Positions 19,151 to 29,402 of a stretch of DNA of 64,000 bases are shown here, one piece after another; position 1 is the stretch's first letter; each line of letters opens with the position of its first letter. The position numbers and the translations under genes are program-made. Below the pieces are notes generated by a model. The model was not told where the DNA came from, searched no databases, and saw nothing but the letters and a program-made list of their open reading frames with translations. This DNA comes from Gammaproteobacteria bacterium (GTDB lineage Bacteria > Pseudomonadota > Gammaproteobacteria > Steroidobacterales > UBA11654): assembly GCA_002691465.1 (NCBI GenBank), contig NZHP01000022.1, positions 1 to 64,000 of the forward strand, in the 5' to 3' direction.

Positions 19151-20233
19151 TTGACAATAAAGCGTCAAAATATCCTAGGCATGCCCCTAGAGGATCTTGT
19201 TACCTTTTTTAATGAGATTGAGGAAAAAGACTATAGGGCAAAACAACTGATGCAATGGATTTATTCCAAGCATATTTATGACTTCGACCTCATGACTAAT
19301 TTTAATCTCGAGCTTAGAAGCCATCTGAATCAAAACTGTAGCTTAGATTTTGACAATGCCATACGCAATGAACTTTCTGAAGATGGCACAAAAAAGTGGT
19401 TGATCGGAAAGAAAGACAATCAAATCATTGAAACAGTGTTTATTCCTGAGGAAAAAAGAGGAACCCTTTGTATCTCTAGTCAAGTTGGATGTCTGATTGA
19501 CTGCCCATTCTGTGCAACAGGACACCAAGGGTTTAATAGAAACCTGAGTTCGAGTGAAATCATCGGCCAAGTGTTATTGGCCAGAGAAGAGTTAGATGAA
19601 GGCAGACTTACGAATATTGTCTTCATGGGAATGGGCGAACCGCTTGCAAATTATCCAGAGGTGATTAAGGCAATAAAAATATTAAATGATCCTCATGGTT
19701 GTAATATTTCCAGACGCAGAATTACAGTCAGTACGTCTGGTCTGGTTCCACAGTTATATAAACTCTCAGAGGAAGTAGGAGTATCACTGGCAGTATCCCT
19801 CCATGCGGCAAATGATGAGTTGAGGGATGAGTTGGTGCCCATCAATCGCAAACATCCTATAGGAGAATTATTGGATGCTTGTTGGCATTATGCAGATCGT
19901 CAGAATTTGAGATCAGTAACATTTGAGTACACCATGCTCAAAGGCGTGAATGATTCAGCAAAAGATGCAAAACAGCTCTCAAAACTCTTAAAGAACAAGC
20001 CTGCCAAGGTTAATCTGATTCCTTTCAATCCTTTTCCAGGTGTAAAATTCGAGCCAACCGATCAAAACAAGATCAATGATTTCAGGAATATCCTTTTGGA
20101 ATCTGGGATAATGACAACCACTAGAAAAACAAGAGGCGATGATATCCAAGCGGCTTGTGGACAATTATCAGGGCAAGTGATGAATCTTGCTAAGAAAACA
20201 CTGAGACAAAAATTAAAAAAAACATTACATTAA
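19151..20233 (+). CDS. rlmN: Dual-specificity 23S rRNA/tRNA adenine-C2 methyltransferase RlmN
   Basis: The 360-residue radical-SAM enzyme makes m2A2503 in 23S rRNA and m2A37 in some tRNAs. The cluster motif CLIDCPFCATGHQGFNR (CX3CX2C, about 113-121) and the C-terminal RGDDIQAACGQL with the methyl-carrying Cys are present, as are MGMGEPL and LHAANDELRD. The TTG at 19151 is chosen because the conserved NILG segment lies upstream of the first ATG (19181). It starts 12 bases after ndk. Confidence 0.95.
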   Translation: MTIKRQNILGMPLEDLVTFFNEIEEKDYRAKQLMQWIYSKHIYDFDLMTNFNLELRSHLNQNCSLDFDNAIRNELSEDGTKKWLIGKKDNQIIETVFIPEEKRGTLCISSQVGCLIDCPFCATGHQGFNRNLSSSEIIGQVLLAREELDEGRLTNIVFMGMGEPLANYPEVIKAIKILNDPHGCNISRRRITVSTSGLVPQLYKLSEEVGVSLAVSLHAANDELRDELVPINRKHPIGELLDACWHYADRQNLRSVTFEYTMLKGVNDSAKDAKQLSKLLKNKPAKVNLIPFNPFPGVKFEPTDQNKINDFRNILLESGIMTTTRKTRGDDIQAACGQLSGQVMNLAKKTLRQKLKKTLH

Positions 20234-20254
20234 TATCTTTAACGGAGAAAACAT

Positions 20255-20365
20255 ATGTCAAATGATGGAAAAACAGAGCATTTGGTTGCACTCAGAGTCA
20301 TAGGACTTGTCTGTGTAGGACTATTTCTGATGACTTTGGTTGGTATGTATATGTCTCATAACTAA
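20255..20365 (+). CDS. 36-residue single-pass membrane protein of unknown function
   Basis: A short open frame starts with ATG at 20255, preceded by ACGGAGAAAACAT, the clearest ribosome binding site in this part of the operon. It ends in TAA at 20365. The product has a polar N-terminus (about 1-9), one membrane segment (about 11-32, with LRVIGLVCVGLFLMTLVG) and a two-to-three residue tail. It sits between rlmN and hisS, where E. coli has pilW-like, rodZ and ispG genes, but resembles none of them. I do not recognise the family. The ribosome binding site and the exact fit between two genes support it being real. Confidence 0.65.
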   Translation: MSNDGKTEHLVALRVIGLVCVGLFLMTLVGMYMSHN

Positions 20366-20371
20366 TCAATT

Positions 20372-21646
20372 TTGACTGAGAAAATCAAATCCATCAGAGG
20401 AATGCCAACGCTGCTACCGGCAGAGTTAAAACTTTGGCAGTCTGTAGAATCTGAAATTAAGAAAATCTTATCAAGCTATGCTTACCAAGAGATTCGGACC
20501 CCACTATTAGAAAGAACGGAACTCTTTCAAAGAACCATCGGTGAACAGACAGATGTTGTCTCAAAAGAAATGTATTCATTTCTTGATCGAAAAGATCAAT
20601 CGCTGTCTCTCAGACCTGAAGCAACAGCTGGAGTTGTCAGAGCTGGAATAGAGCACGGGCTTTTTTATAACCAAACACAAAAATTCTGGTCTATGGGCCC
20701 AATGTACCGTTATGAGAGACCCCAAAAGGGGCGTTATCGTCAATTTCATCAAGTCAATATGGAAGCGTTTGGATTTGAGGGGCCTGGAATTGATGCTGAA
20801 CTCATGATACTGACATCAAGAATATGGAAAAATCTAGGTATTGATGCCATTCAACTAGAGCTGAACTCATTGGGAACATCCGAATCAAGAAAAAACTATC
20901 GAGCAACTCTTATTGAGTACTTCAAAGACCACATCGACTCATTGGATGAGGATTCGCTGTTGAGATTGGAAAAGAATCCAATGCGGATTCTAGATAGCAA
21001 AAATCAAGAGATGTCTGAACTTATTGATTCAGCACCAAAAATGAATGATCATTTGGATCAAGAATCTAAGGATCATTTCGATGATTTATTAGAGCGACTA
21101 GATAGTCATGGTATCAATCATAAACTCAACCACCGCTTGGTCAGAGGGTTGGATTACTACACGAAAACAGTCTTTGAATGGACAACAGACAAGCTAGGCG
21201 CACAAGCCACAGTCTGCGGAGGAGGTCGATACGACGATTTAGTAAAACAATTGGGCGGTAAAGATGTCTTTGGAATCGGATGCGCAATTGGCTTTGAAAG
21301 ACTTGTGGAACTGGTTGAACTATCGGGTAAAAAAGATCAGAATGGGCAGCCAAAAATTTATCTCGTTGCTGTTGGTGATCAGGCAGAGGCAAAGTCCTCG
21401 GAGCTCGCAGAATTGATTAGAGACCGATTTGAGGACTGCGTAGTTGAACTCAACCAAGATGGCGGTAGTTTCAAACAGCAGTTTAAACGTGCCGATCGTT
21501 CGGAATCTGACATTGCGCTCATCCTAGGAGATGAAGAGATTGAGAATGAGACGATTGGCATCAAGACAATGAGAGAAGATGGTGAACAAGAAACAATTTC
21601 GCAGCATAAGCTTCTAGATAGCATCGCTGAAAAGATAGGGGCCTAA
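20372..21646 (+). CDS. hisS: Histidyl-tRNA synthetase
   Basis: The 424-residue class II synthetase contains IKSIRGMPTLLP at the N-terminus, motif 2 as FWSMGPMYRYERPQKGRYRQFHQ (in part, about 107-125), histidine loops RGLDYYTKTVFEW (about 255) and GGGRYDDL, and motif 3 as GIGCAIGFERL (about 298). A C-terminal anticodon-binding domain follows. The start is TTG at 20372; the first ATG would remove the conserved IRGM segment. It starts six bases after the small membrane protein gene and leads hisS-yfgM-bamB-der. Confidence 0.96.
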   Translation: MTEKIKSIRGMPTLLPAELKLWQSVESEIKKILSSYAYQEIRTPLLERTELFQRTIGEQTDVVSKEMYSFLDRKDQSLSLRPEATAGVVRAGIEHGLFYNQTQKFWSMGPMYRYERPQKGRYRQFHQVNMEAFGFEGPGIDAELMILTSRIWKNLGIDAIQLELNSLGTSESRKNYRATLIEYFKDHIDSLDEDSLLRLEKNPMRILDSKNQEMSELIDSAPKMNDHLDQESKDHFDDLLERLDSHGINHKLNHRLVRGLDYYTKTVFEWTTDKLGAQATVCGGGRYDDLVKQLGGKDVFGIGCAIGFERLVELVELSGKKDQNGQPKIYLVAVGDQAEAKSSELAELIRDRFEDCVVELNQDGGSFKQQFKRADRSESDIALILGDEEIENETIGIKTMREDGEQETISQHKLLDSIAEKIGA

Positions 21647-21664
21647 TACCAGGAAAAGATAAAA

Positions 21665-22321
21665 ATGAATGATAATTTAACAGACCAACAGCAAGCAGAA
21701 ATTGTAAAGAAATGGTTGAAAGACAATGGCCTTTTCATTGTTGCATCATTCGGCATAGCAATATCCGGAGTGTTTGGATTGCAGTACTTTCAGGAAAGTA
21801 ATTTAAAACAAGCTGAGAATGCTTCAAGACTATATGCTGAAATGGAATTTGCTGTCAGGCAACAGAGGTTGTCTCAGGCTCAAACAATTCTTCAACAGAT
21901 GGACAATGATTTTTCCGGATCTGCTTATCAGATACAAAGCCATTTATCCATGGCAAAGCTTTTTATGGATTCACTGGACTATGACAATGCAATCACTCAA
22001 CTGGAATTTGTTTTAGAGCAAGCAGAGGATGAAACATTCTCAACGGTTGCGAGACAGAGAATTGCAAGAATATACATTGAAAAAAGTCAGTACCAAGCTG
22101 CGCTTGATATGCTTGGGGATAGAACCCCAGAAGCATTTAGTGCGCAATATGAAATCATCAAAGGTGATGCATATATGGGCATTGGAGATATGAGCAATGC
22201 CAAGGCCTCATATGAGATTGCACTGGAATCACTTTCACCAGGTTCGTTTTCGTATGATTTTACAAAGATGAAGTTTGACCAGATTAATCAGACCGATGAA
22301 AACGAAGACACTCAATCATAA
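21665..22321 (+). CDS. yfgM: YfgM-like tetratricopeptide membrane protein
   Basis: The 218-residue protein has an N-terminal membrane anchor (about 20-42, GLFIVASFGIAISGVFGLQYF) and a periplasmic helical TPR region (about 55-205). E. coli YfgM is an ancillary SecYEG- and PpiD-associated protein. The position between hisS and bamB is the conserved one. Its TAA stop shares one base with the bamB ATG. Confidence 0.9.
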   Translation: MNDNLTDQQQAEIVKKWLKDNGLFIVASFGIAISGVFGLQYFQESNLKQAENASRLYAEMEFAVRQQRLSQAQTILQQMDNDFSGSAYQIQSHLSMAKLFMDSLDYDNAITQLEFVLEQAEDETFSTVARQRIARIYIEKSQYQAALDMLGDRTPEAFSAQYEIIKGDAYMGIGDMSNAKASYEIALESLSPGSFSYDFTKMKFDQINQTDENEDTQS

Positions 22322-23520
22322 TGAATATGAAAGTTAGAACGCAAACATCCTTTTTTACAACGAGGCTTTCTACAGTACTTTGCTTATTTCTATTGATTCA
22401 AGGATGTTCATTTTTTGGGGGTGACGAAGAGGAAGCATTTGATGTTCCTGCGGAGTTGGTTGATTTTACACCTATGCTTGATGTAAATCGGGAATGGAAA
22501 ACATCAATTGGAAAGGGGCATGAAGGACAGGATCTCATGCTAAGACCAGATACGGATGGGGAAACAATTTATGCTGCTAGTTTTGATGGGAATGTCATGG
22601 CCATCAATATGAAGACTGGAAAAAGGTTATGGAGAGAGAACTTTGACATGTCTTTTACAGCTGGGCCCACTTACCGCAATGGGATTTTGGTTCTTGGAAC
22701 CAATGATGGCGAGCTCCTTAGTCTCGATTCAATGACAGGAGAGATCATTTGGATGAGTGAAGTAACGAGTGAAGTACTTGCGCCCGTTGCCATCAAAGAT
22801 GATTCAATATTTGTACGTTCAGTGGATGGAAATCTTGCTTCCTATTCAGCAAGCAATGGCACTCTTGAATGGATCTCTTCTCATGATGTCCCAAGATTAA
22901 GTTTAAGAGGAACATCGGCACCTGTAGTGATATCAAATGCAGTTATATGCGGCTTTGATGATGGAAAGGTCACTGCCTATGACTTAACCGATGGAAGTCT
23001 TCTCTGGGAGACTATGCTCACTCCTCCTGGTGGCAGAACAGAGATTGAAAAAGTCAGTGACATCGATGCTCCACTGGTAATTTTTGGAAATGAAGTCTAT
23101 GCGGGAAGTTATCAAGGTGCATTGACAGCATTGGCAATTGAGAGTGGAAATATCATTTGGTCAACCGAAGCCTCTTTGTATTCTGGAATGGATGTCGATG
23201 ATGATGTCGTTTATGCGTCTGAAGCAGATGGAACAATCAGAGCCTTTTCGAGATTCACTGGACGAGAAGTTTGGAAAAAAGAAACCCTTCTTCATCGTTA
23301 TCCTAGTGCACCGGCAATCGTAGGCAATGCAATTGTTATTGGGGATCTCGAAGGATATTTGCATTGGCTGAGCAAAGAAGATGGAGAAACTCTTCAAAGA
23401 ACCAGTATTGGATCAGATAAGATTACATCATCACCATTAGTTATAGGTGAGTCAATATATGTGCAGACGGACGGCGGTAATCTTTTTTCCGTAAAAGCCC
23501 CTAACCAATCTTCTAGATAA
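22321..23520 (+). CDS. bamB: Outer membrane protein assembly factor BamB
   Basis: The 399-residue lipoprotein has a signal ending in LLIQGC, a lipobox with Cys29. The mature part is an eight-bladed beta-propeller with PQQ-like repeats, visible as recurring GxxxALD/W motifs such as INMKTGKRLWRENF, LDSMTGEIIWMSE and AIESGNIIWSTE. BamB is the scaffold lipoprotein of the BAM complex that inserts beta-barrel proteins into the outer membrane. Despite the repeat name it does not bind PQQ. It overlaps yfgM by one base and precedes der by 15. Confidence 0.94.
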   Translation: MNMKVRTQTSFFTTRLSTVLCLFLLIQGCSFFGGDEEEAFDVPAELVDFTPMLDVNREWKTSIGKGHEGQDLMLRPDTDGETIYAASFDGNVMAINMKTGKRLWRENFDMSFTAGPTYRNGILVLGTNDGELLSLDSMTGEIIWMSEVTSEVLAPVAIKDDSIFVRSVDGNLASYSASNGTLEWISSHDVPRLSLRGTSAPVVISNAVICGFDDGKVTAYDLTDGSLLWETMLTPPGGRTEIEKVSDIDAPLVIFGNEVYAGSYQGALTALAIESGNIIWSTEASLYSGMDVDDDVVYASEADGTIRAFSRFTGREVWKKETLLHRYPSAPAIVGNAIVIGDLEGYLHWLSKEDGETLQRTSIGSDKITSSPLVIGESIYVQTDGGNLFSVKAPNQSSR

Positions 23521-23535
23521 GATGAGGGCAATATT

Positions 23536-24936
23536 ATGTTACCAATTGTTGCCATAGTCGGAAGACCTAATGTCGGAAAATCTACTCTATTTAATCAGCT
23601 GACGGGTACTACAGCTGCGTTAGTTGCTGATGTTGAGGGACTGACTCGTGACCGCATATACGGCCATATTCAATCTGAAACGAATGATGTCATTGTCATC
23701 GATACAGGTGGATTAGACTTCGATCATGGTGAATTATCACAAACAATTCAAGAGCAAACCGAAACAGCGATAGATGAAGCTGATTTGATCTGTTTTGTGG
23801 TCGATGGTCGAGATGGTCTTGCAAACAGTGATCGCGAAGTTGCACTAGATCTTAGAAAAAAAGACAAAGACACGATTTTAATTGTGAATAAAATTGAAGG
23901 CATGAAGAGTGAAAGCTTGGAGGCTGATTTCTTCAGTTTAGGTTTTAAGGAAATGATTTCCATTTCAGCAAAGCGAGGAGACCACTGCGACGAACTGATT
24001 GAATTGATTGAGCAAAAAATTGACCGGTCAACTATTCCTTCAACTACTCGAGAGCTTTCTGACGATGAGATGTCAATTGCGTTGATTGGACGACCCAATG
24101 TTGGAAAATCAACATTTATAAACTCCTTTATCAAAGAAGACCGATTGCTCACTCAAAATAGACCAGGGACAACACGAGACAGCATATTCATTGATTTTAA
24201 TTATAAAGGAACACCGCTTGTACTTATCGATACTGCTGGCATTAGGAAGAAGAAGAAAGTCGATCAAACCATTGAGAGGTTTAGCGTTGTTAAAGCACTT
24301 CAAGCCATTGATCTTTCTGATTCAGTCATAGTGATTATTGACGCTTCTGAAGGCATTACCGATCAGGATCTTTCATTGATTGGATTGGTGATTAATTCGG
24401 GCAGAGCTTGTTGCATCGCATTGAATAAATACGATCTTTTGGACGACGAAGAAAAAGAGCAATTGGAAAGACAAATTAAACGAAGGCTGAAATTTGCAAG
24501 TTTTATTGAGACCATCGAGATATCGGCATTGAAATCCATGCAACTCAATCAAGCGATCGATTCGGCTATTGAGTCAGCAAAAAGTTCTATGCAAGATGTT
24601 CCAACATCCAAGATATCAAATTTGATTGAAAATCTAACGGAGACCAAGCCACCACCTTACGTACAAGGGAGACGGATCAAGCTTAAGTATGCGACACAGG
24701 TGAATCATCAGCCTCCAACATTTATTATTTACGGAACACAAACAAGTAAACTTAGGGACAACTATAAAAGATTCCTAGAATCTCAGATTCGGAAAGTATT
24801 CAAGTTCAAAGGAACACCTATCCGATTAATTTTTAAAGACGGGGACAATCCATTTGCAGGAAAGAAAAACAAACTGAGCATGCGTCAGTGGAAAAAAAGA
24901 CGACGAATCATTCGAATCAGAAAAAGAAAAAAGTAG
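23536..24936 (+). CDS. der: Ribosome-associated GTPase Der (EngA)
   Basis: The 466-residue essential GTPase of 50S biogenesis has two tandem G domains and a KH-like C-terminal domain. G1 motifs are GRPNVGKST at about residue 8 and again at about 185; G3 is DTGGL and DTAGI. G4 is NKIE in the first domain and NKYD in the second. The C-terminus ends in a basic Arg/Lys-rich tail. It closes the hisS-yfgM-bamB-der block and ends two bases from the convergent xseA. Confidence 0.96.
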   Translation: MLPIVAIVGRPNVGKSTLFNQLTGTTAALVADVEGLTRDRIYGHIQSETNDVIVIDTGGLDFDHGELSQTIQEQTETAIDEADLICFVVDGRDGLANSDREVALDLRKKDKDTILIVNKIEGMKSESLEADFFSLGFKEMISISAKRGDHCDELIELIEQKIDRSTIPSTTRELSDDEMSIALIGRPNVGKSTFINSFIKEDRLLTQNRPGTTRDSIFIDFNYKGTPLVLIDTAGIRKKKKVDQTIERFSVVKALQAIDLSDSVIVIIDASEGITDQDLSLIGLVINSGRACCIALNKYDLLDDEEKEQLERQIKRRLKFASFIETIEISALKSMQLNQAIDSAIESAKSSMQDVPTSKISNLIENLTETKPPPYVQGRRIKLKYATQVNHQPPTFIIYGTQTSKLRDNYKRFLESQIRKVFKFKGTPIRLIFKDGDNPFAGKKNKLSMRQWKKRRRIIRIRKRKK

Positions 24937-24938
24937 TC

Positions 24939-26288
24939 TTAATCTGAATCGATTTTCTCAACCTTGGATATAAAAAAACCGTCGGATAATTTTGTTTTGA
25001 CGGACGCTCCTTTTTTAATTTTTTTGACAGACTTTATGCTTCTGTCATCCTCGGTTGTGATCAGTGCATAACCTCTATTCAATGCTTGAAGTGGCGATGC
25101 TCCATCCAATTGAGCTGTGAGAAGATTGAGTTGATTTTTTTTATTGCCAATAAGAGCTGTCATGGCATTTGAGAGCGCTGTATTTTTTCTTTGAAGGTTT
25201 TGCCTATTAGTCTCAATATCTATTTTAGGATTCGATGTAAGGAGTTTTGAAAAATAAACTTTTAACGTATTACCCAAATGGTTTAATTGAGCCGAAGGCA
25301 ACTGCTCAATCTTCTCATTCATGTGGTCAAGTCTTTGCATATTGAGTTGCAATTTTGATTTTGGATGAGTTGCCTGCATTCGAAGTGATGCCGATTTTAG
25401 TTGGTGTTTGAAATCGCTAATTGTTAGATCTGTAGATTGATTCATATCAATGATTATTCGATTTAATTGATCCATTATTTCACTTGTACTAGGCAATGCA
25501 ATTTCTGCTGCAGCAGTCGGTGTAGCTGCCCTTAGGTCGGCGACAAGATCTGCTATTGTGAAATCTGTTTCATGGCCAACGCCTGAAAGAATGGGAATCT
25601 TCGACTGAAAAATTGAGCGTGCAACCAACTCTTCATTAAAACACCAAAGGTCCTCTAGGGAGCCGCCACCTCTCGCGATGATTATGACATCGCATTCCTT
25701 TCTTTGATTCGCAATATCAATTGCTGAAGCGATTTTTTCAGTTGCATCATTGCCTTGAACCAGAGTGGGGTAAAGAACAACTTTTACCAATGGGTAACGT
25801 CTTTTGATAGTTTTTAAAATGTCTTGCAGTGCTGCTCCTTGTGGTGAGGTGACCAGCCCAATTGTTTCTGGTATTTCTGGAAGAGATTTTTTATGTCCCT
25901 CATCAAACAACCCTTCTTTCTGAAGCTTTTGTTTTAGGAGTTCAAATCTTTGTCTAAGCAATCCCTCTCCGCTTTCCTCTGCGTACTCTATGATCAGTTG
26001 AAACTCGCCTCTTTGCTTGTATAGCCCAACTTTTGCTCTTGCGAGTATTTGCATGCCATCTTTTAAAGAAAAATCCAAAGATTGATTTTGCATCCTGAAC
26101 ATGGCGCATCTAACACTTGCCGATTCGTCCTTGAGTGAGAAATAAACATGACCCGCCGCTGACTTCATTAGATTTGATATTTCTGCTTCGACCCAAATGA
26201 CACCAAAGGCATGAGTCAAAGTGGAAGCGACCTCGTCATTCAACTCAGAAATGCTGTATATGTGTTCTTGATTTTCAAATGGATCCAT
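24939..26288 (-). CDS. xseA: Exodeoxyribonuclease VII large subunit
   Basis: The 449-residue single-strand exonuclease subunit has an N-terminal OB fold (about 8-100, with VWVEAEISNL and GHVYFSLKD) and a catalytic domain with GLVTSPQGAALQDIL, IARGGGSLEDLWCFNEE (about 235) and GVGHETDFTIADLVADLRA. A coiled-coil C-terminus follows. The ATG at 26288 is used; a TTG at 26303 is possible, and neither has a strong ribosome binding site. It is divergent from guaB, an arrangement shared with E. coli. The small subunit gene xseB is not in the window. Confidence 0.94.
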   Translation of the reverse strand: MDPFENQEHIYSISELNDEVASTLTHAFGVIWVEAEISNLMKSAAGHVYFSLKDESASVRCAMFRMQNQSLDFSLKDGMQILARAKVGLYKQRGEFQLIIEYAEESGEGLLRQRFELLKQKLQKEGLFDEGHKKSLPEIPETIGLVTSPQGAALQDILKTIKRRYPLVKVVLYPTLVQGNDATEKIASAIDIANQRKECDVIIIARGGGSLEDLWCFNEELVARSIFQSKIPILSGVGHETDFTIADLVADLRAATPTAAAEIALPSTSEIMDQLNRIIIDMNQSTDLTISDFKHQLKSASLRMQATHPKSKLQLNMQRLDHMNEKIEQLPSAQLNHLGNTLKVYFSKLLTSNPKIDIETNRQNLQRKNTALSNAMTALIGNKKNQLNLLTAQLDGASPLQALNRGYALITTEDDRSIKSVKKIKKGASVKTKLSDGFFISKVEKIDSD

Positions 26289-26320
26289 AAAAAAATTATA
26301 CAAAATTGAAGAGGCTTCGG

Positions 26321-26348
26321 TTTACAAATAACTTAAGCAGTGTAAAAT
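26321..26348 (+). promoter_or_regulatory. Candidate promoter for guaB-guaA
   Basis: TTTACA (26321-26326) and TAAAAT (26343-26348) are separated by 16 bases in the xseA-guaB gap, about 25-36 bases before the possible guaB starts. Both hexamers are good partial matches to sigma70. No PurR-like palindrome was seen. Confidence 0.5.
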
Positions 26349-26384
26349 TCCATTGACAAATCCATCACATAAATGGAAATGTCA

Positions 26385-27851
26385 ATGACGATAGAGAAAA
26401 CTGCTTTAACATTCGACGATGTCCTTCTCAAACCGAATTACTCGGATGTCCTTCCACGCGAAACAAATCTCTCAACAAGACTCACCAAAAATCTTTCCAT
26501 ACAGATCCCATTGTTGTCTGCAGCCATGGATACCGTCACAGAATATCAGCTGGCAATTGCAATTGCGCAAGAGGGTGGAATAGGGATTATTCATAAGAAT
26601 ATCACTATCGAAGATCAAGCATCACAAGTTAACAGAGTAAAAAAGTTCGAAAGTGGGATTATCTCAGATCCCGTTACCGTCAGTTCAGGCATCACCATCA
26701 GAGAAGTTTTGGAAATTACAAAATTCAATAATATTTCCGGCGTACCAGTTGTAGATAATGGCGTAACAGTCGGCATTGTGACTAATCGTGACCTTCGATT
26801 TGAAACCAATCTTGATGGATTGGTGAGTAGTGTCATGACGCCCAAGGAAAAACTTGTCACTGTTAAAGAGGGCGCAGACGAAGAAGAGGTTTTAAGATTG
26901 CTTCATCAGCACAGAATTGAAAAAGTACTCGTGGTTGATGATTCCTTTCATTTAAAAGGAATGGTGACTGCCAAGGATTTTCAAAAGGCAACGGATTTCC
27001 CTCTGGCATCAAAAGATGAGAACGGTGCACTTTTGGTTGGAGCAGCTGTTGGTGTTGGCGATGGCTCAGAAGAAAGGGTAGAGGCGCTTAAGGCTGCTGG
27101 CGTAGATGTCATTGTCGTAGATACAGCTCATGCGCATACGGAAGGTGTTATTAATCAGGTTAAATCAATCAAGAAAATGCATTCTGATCTTGAGGTGATC
27201 GCAGGCAATATTGCCACGGGAGAGGCTGCAAAAGCACTTGCTGACGCGGGAGCAGATGCGGTAAAGGTTGGAATTGGCCCAGGTTCAATTTGCACTACTC
27301 GGGTGGTCGCAGGAGCTGGGATGCCACAAATCACAGCAATTACTGATGTCGCAAATCAGCTTAAGGGAACCGATACATGCATAATCTCAGACGGAGGCAT
27401 CCGTTATTCAGGAGACATCGCAAAAGCCATAGCAGCTGGTGCTAATAGCATCATGCTCGGCAGTCTATTTGCTGGAACAGAAGAGTCTCCCGGTGAGATT
27501 GAGTTGTATCAGGGCAGAAGTTTTAAATCGTATCGTGGAATGGGTTCAATTGGAGCGATGGCTCAGAAACATGGTTCCAAAGACCGATACTTTCAGAGCG
27601 ATGTTGAAGAACCAGAAAAACTTGTTCCTGAAGGCATTGAAGGAAGGGTTCCTTATAAAGGAAAACTTTCAAAAATTATTGAGCAGCTTGTTGGCGGTTT
27701 ACGCCAGTCTATGGGATATACAGGCTGTAAAGACATAACTGAGCTTCAAACCAAAACTGAGTTTGTCAGAATTACTGACTCGGGAAAAAGAGAAGGACAT
27801 GTCCACGATGTCAGTATTACAAAAGAAGCACCCAATTACTCTGTCGATTAG
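26385..27851 (+). CDS. guaB: Inosine-5'-monophosphate dehydrogenase
   Basis: The 488-residue enzyme oxidises IMP to XMP with NAD, the first committed step to GMP. The catalytic barrel has [14 protein letters not shown] at the N-terminus, the active-site Cys in [13 protein letters not shown] (about 300) and the flap with [10 protein letters not shown] and a C-terminal GREG-type segment. Two CBS domains occupy about residues 90-205. Three in-frame ATGs (26373, 26379, 26385) begin the frame. The last gives the family length of 488 and has GGA seven bases upstream. guaA follows after six bases. Confidence 0.96.
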   Translation: MTIEKTALTFDDVLLKPNYSDVLPRETNLSTRLTKNLSIQIPLLSAAMDTVTEYQLAIAIAQEGGIGIIHKNITIEDQASQVNRVKKFESGIISDPVTVSSGITIREVLEITKFNNISGVPVVDNGVTVGIVTNRDLRFETNLDGLVSSVMTPKEKLVTVKEGADEEEVLRLLHQHRIEKVLVVDDSFHLKGMVTAKDFQKATDFPLASKDENGALLVGAAVGVGDGSEERVEALKAAGVDVIVVDTAHAHTEGVINQVKSIKKMHSDLEVIAGNIATGEAAKALADAGADAVKVGIGPGSICTTRVVAGAGMPQITAITDVANQLKGTDTCIISDGGIRYSGDIAKAIAAGANSIMLGSLFAGTEESPGEIELYQGRSFKSYRGMGSIGAMAQKHGSKDRYFQSDVEEPEKLVPEGIEGRVPYKGKLSKIIEQLVGGLRQSMGYTGCKDITELQTKTEFVRITDSGKREGHVHDVSITKEAPNYSVD

Positions 27852-27857
27852 CCCTTA

Positions 27858-29402
27858 ATGCAAGACAGAATTCTCATACTCGATTTTGGTTCACAATACA
27901 CCCAACTGATTGCAAGACGAGTTCGAGAGGCGGGTGTTTATAGCGAGATTTATGTCGGTGACATTGGTATAGAAGCCATTGAATCATTTCAGCCATCAGG
28001 TTTAATACTCTCCGGTGGACCGGAATCTGCATTCAGCGAAGACTCTCCTAGACCGTCAAAAGAGATTTATTCAATGGGTCTTCCGATTTTAGGCATTTGT
28101 TATGGTATGCAAGTCATGTCCGAACAACTTGGCGGAAAGGTTTCTTCATCAAGTGATCGAGAATTCGGTCATGCCGATGCAAAGATAGAGTTAAATAGTC
28201 CTCTTTTAAAGGGCATCGAGACTGATGTTGAGCAATCTGTTTGGATGAGTCACGGAGACAGAGTTGAATCTTTACCAGAGGGATTTCAGACGATATGTAA
28301 AAGTGAAAACTCGCCTTCAGCAGCAATGGCAAATGAGGATAAATCATTTTACGGTCTTCAATTTCATCCTGAAGTCACACATACAAGATGCGGACAGAAA
28401 ATCATTGAAAACTTTGTCCATGAGATTTGTAGTTGTAAAAGCGACTGGAATCCTGGAAACATCATTGAGAAAGACATCAAAGAAGTTCAGCAAGCAGTTG
28501 GCAATGATCAAGTATTGCTAGGATTATCAGGTGGAGTCGATTCCTCAGTTGTTGCCGCTCTTTTGCATAAAGCAATTGGTGATCAGCTAGTTTGCATATT
28601 TGTGGACAACGGTCTTCTTCGATTGAATGAGGGCGATCAGGTGATGCAGGTGTTCTCAGAGCACATGAATCTCAATGTCATCAGAGTCAATGCCGAAGAT
28701 ATTTTCTTGGAAAGACTAAAAGGGATTGATGATCCAGAGGAAAAAAGAAAGATAATTGGCCGAACTTTCATCGAGGTTTTTGAGGACGAAGCTTTAAAAT
28801 TAGATAATGTAAAATGGTTGGCTCAGGGAACAATCTATCCAGATGTGATTGAATCTGCAGGCTCAAAAACAGGAAAGGCACATGTCATTAAATCTCATCA
28901 CAATGTTGGCGGGCTTCCAGATGACATGAAGTTAAAGCTAGTTGAGCCTCTTAGGGATTTATTTAAGGATGAGGTCAGAAAAATAGGGAAGGAGCTTGGT
29001 CTAAACTCAAAATTGGTAGATCGGCATCCATTTCCAGGACCAGGTTTGGGCGTTCGAATCTTGGGCGAAGTTACGAAAGAGTTCGCAGATCTTTTAAGAT
29101 TGGCAGATGATATTTTCATTGAAGAGTTACATAAAGAGAATCTTTATTACAAGGTCAGTCAGGCTTTTGCAGTTTTTCTTCCGATCAAATCTGTTGGAGT
29201 CATGGGCGATGGAAGAAAATATGAATATGTCATTGCTTTAAGAGCAGTAGAGACGTCTGATTTTATGACTGCAAATTCAGCTAAATTGCCACACAAATTC
29301 TTGCAACATGTATCAACTCGGATTATAAATGAAGTCTCTGGCATATCTAGAGTTACCTTGGATATATCATCAAAACCTCCATCAACTATTGAGTGGGAAT
29401 GA
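27858..29402 (+). CDS. guaA: GMP synthase (glutamine-hydrolysing)
   Basis: The 514-residue enzyme converts XMP to GMP. The N-terminal class I glutamine amidotransferase (1-195) has the nucleophile in GICYGMQVM (Cys about 79) and the catalytic His in LQFHPEV. The ATP-pyrophosphatase domain has [17 protein letters not shown] (about 222), and a C-terminal dimerisation domain ends KPPSTIEWE, a family signature. Its stop overlaps the start of the aquaporin gene as ATGA. Confidence 0.97.
   Translation: MQDRILILDFGSQYTQLIARRVREAGVYSEIYVGDIGIEAIESFQPSGLILSGGPESAFSEDSPRPSKEIYSMGLPILGICYGMQVMSEQLGGKVSSSSDREFGHADAKIELNSPLLKGIETDVEQSVWMSHGDRVESLPEGFQTICKSENSPSAAMANEDKSFYGLQFHPEVTHTRCGQKIIENFVHEICSCKSDWNPGNIIEKDIKEVQQAVGNDQVLLGLSGGVDSSVVAALLHKAIGDQLVCIFVDNGLLRLNEGDQVMQVFSEHMNLNVIRVNAEDIFLERLKGIDDPEEKRKIIGRTFIEVFEDEALKLDNVKWLAQGTIYPDVIESAGSKTGKAHVIKSHHNVGGLPDDMKLKLVEPLRDLFKDEVRKIGKELGLNSKLVDRHPFPGPGLGVRILGEVTKEFADLLRLADDIFIEELHKENLYYKVSQAFAVFLPIKSVGVMGDGRKYEYVIALRAVETSDFMTANSAKLPHKFLQHVSTRIINEVSGISRVTLDISSKPPSTIEWE

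Noticed and set aside
23872..23910. NKIE instead of NKxD in the first G domain of Der
   Set aside because: As far as I recall NKxE occurs in the first G domain of other proteobacterial Der proteins, so it is not taken as unusual.
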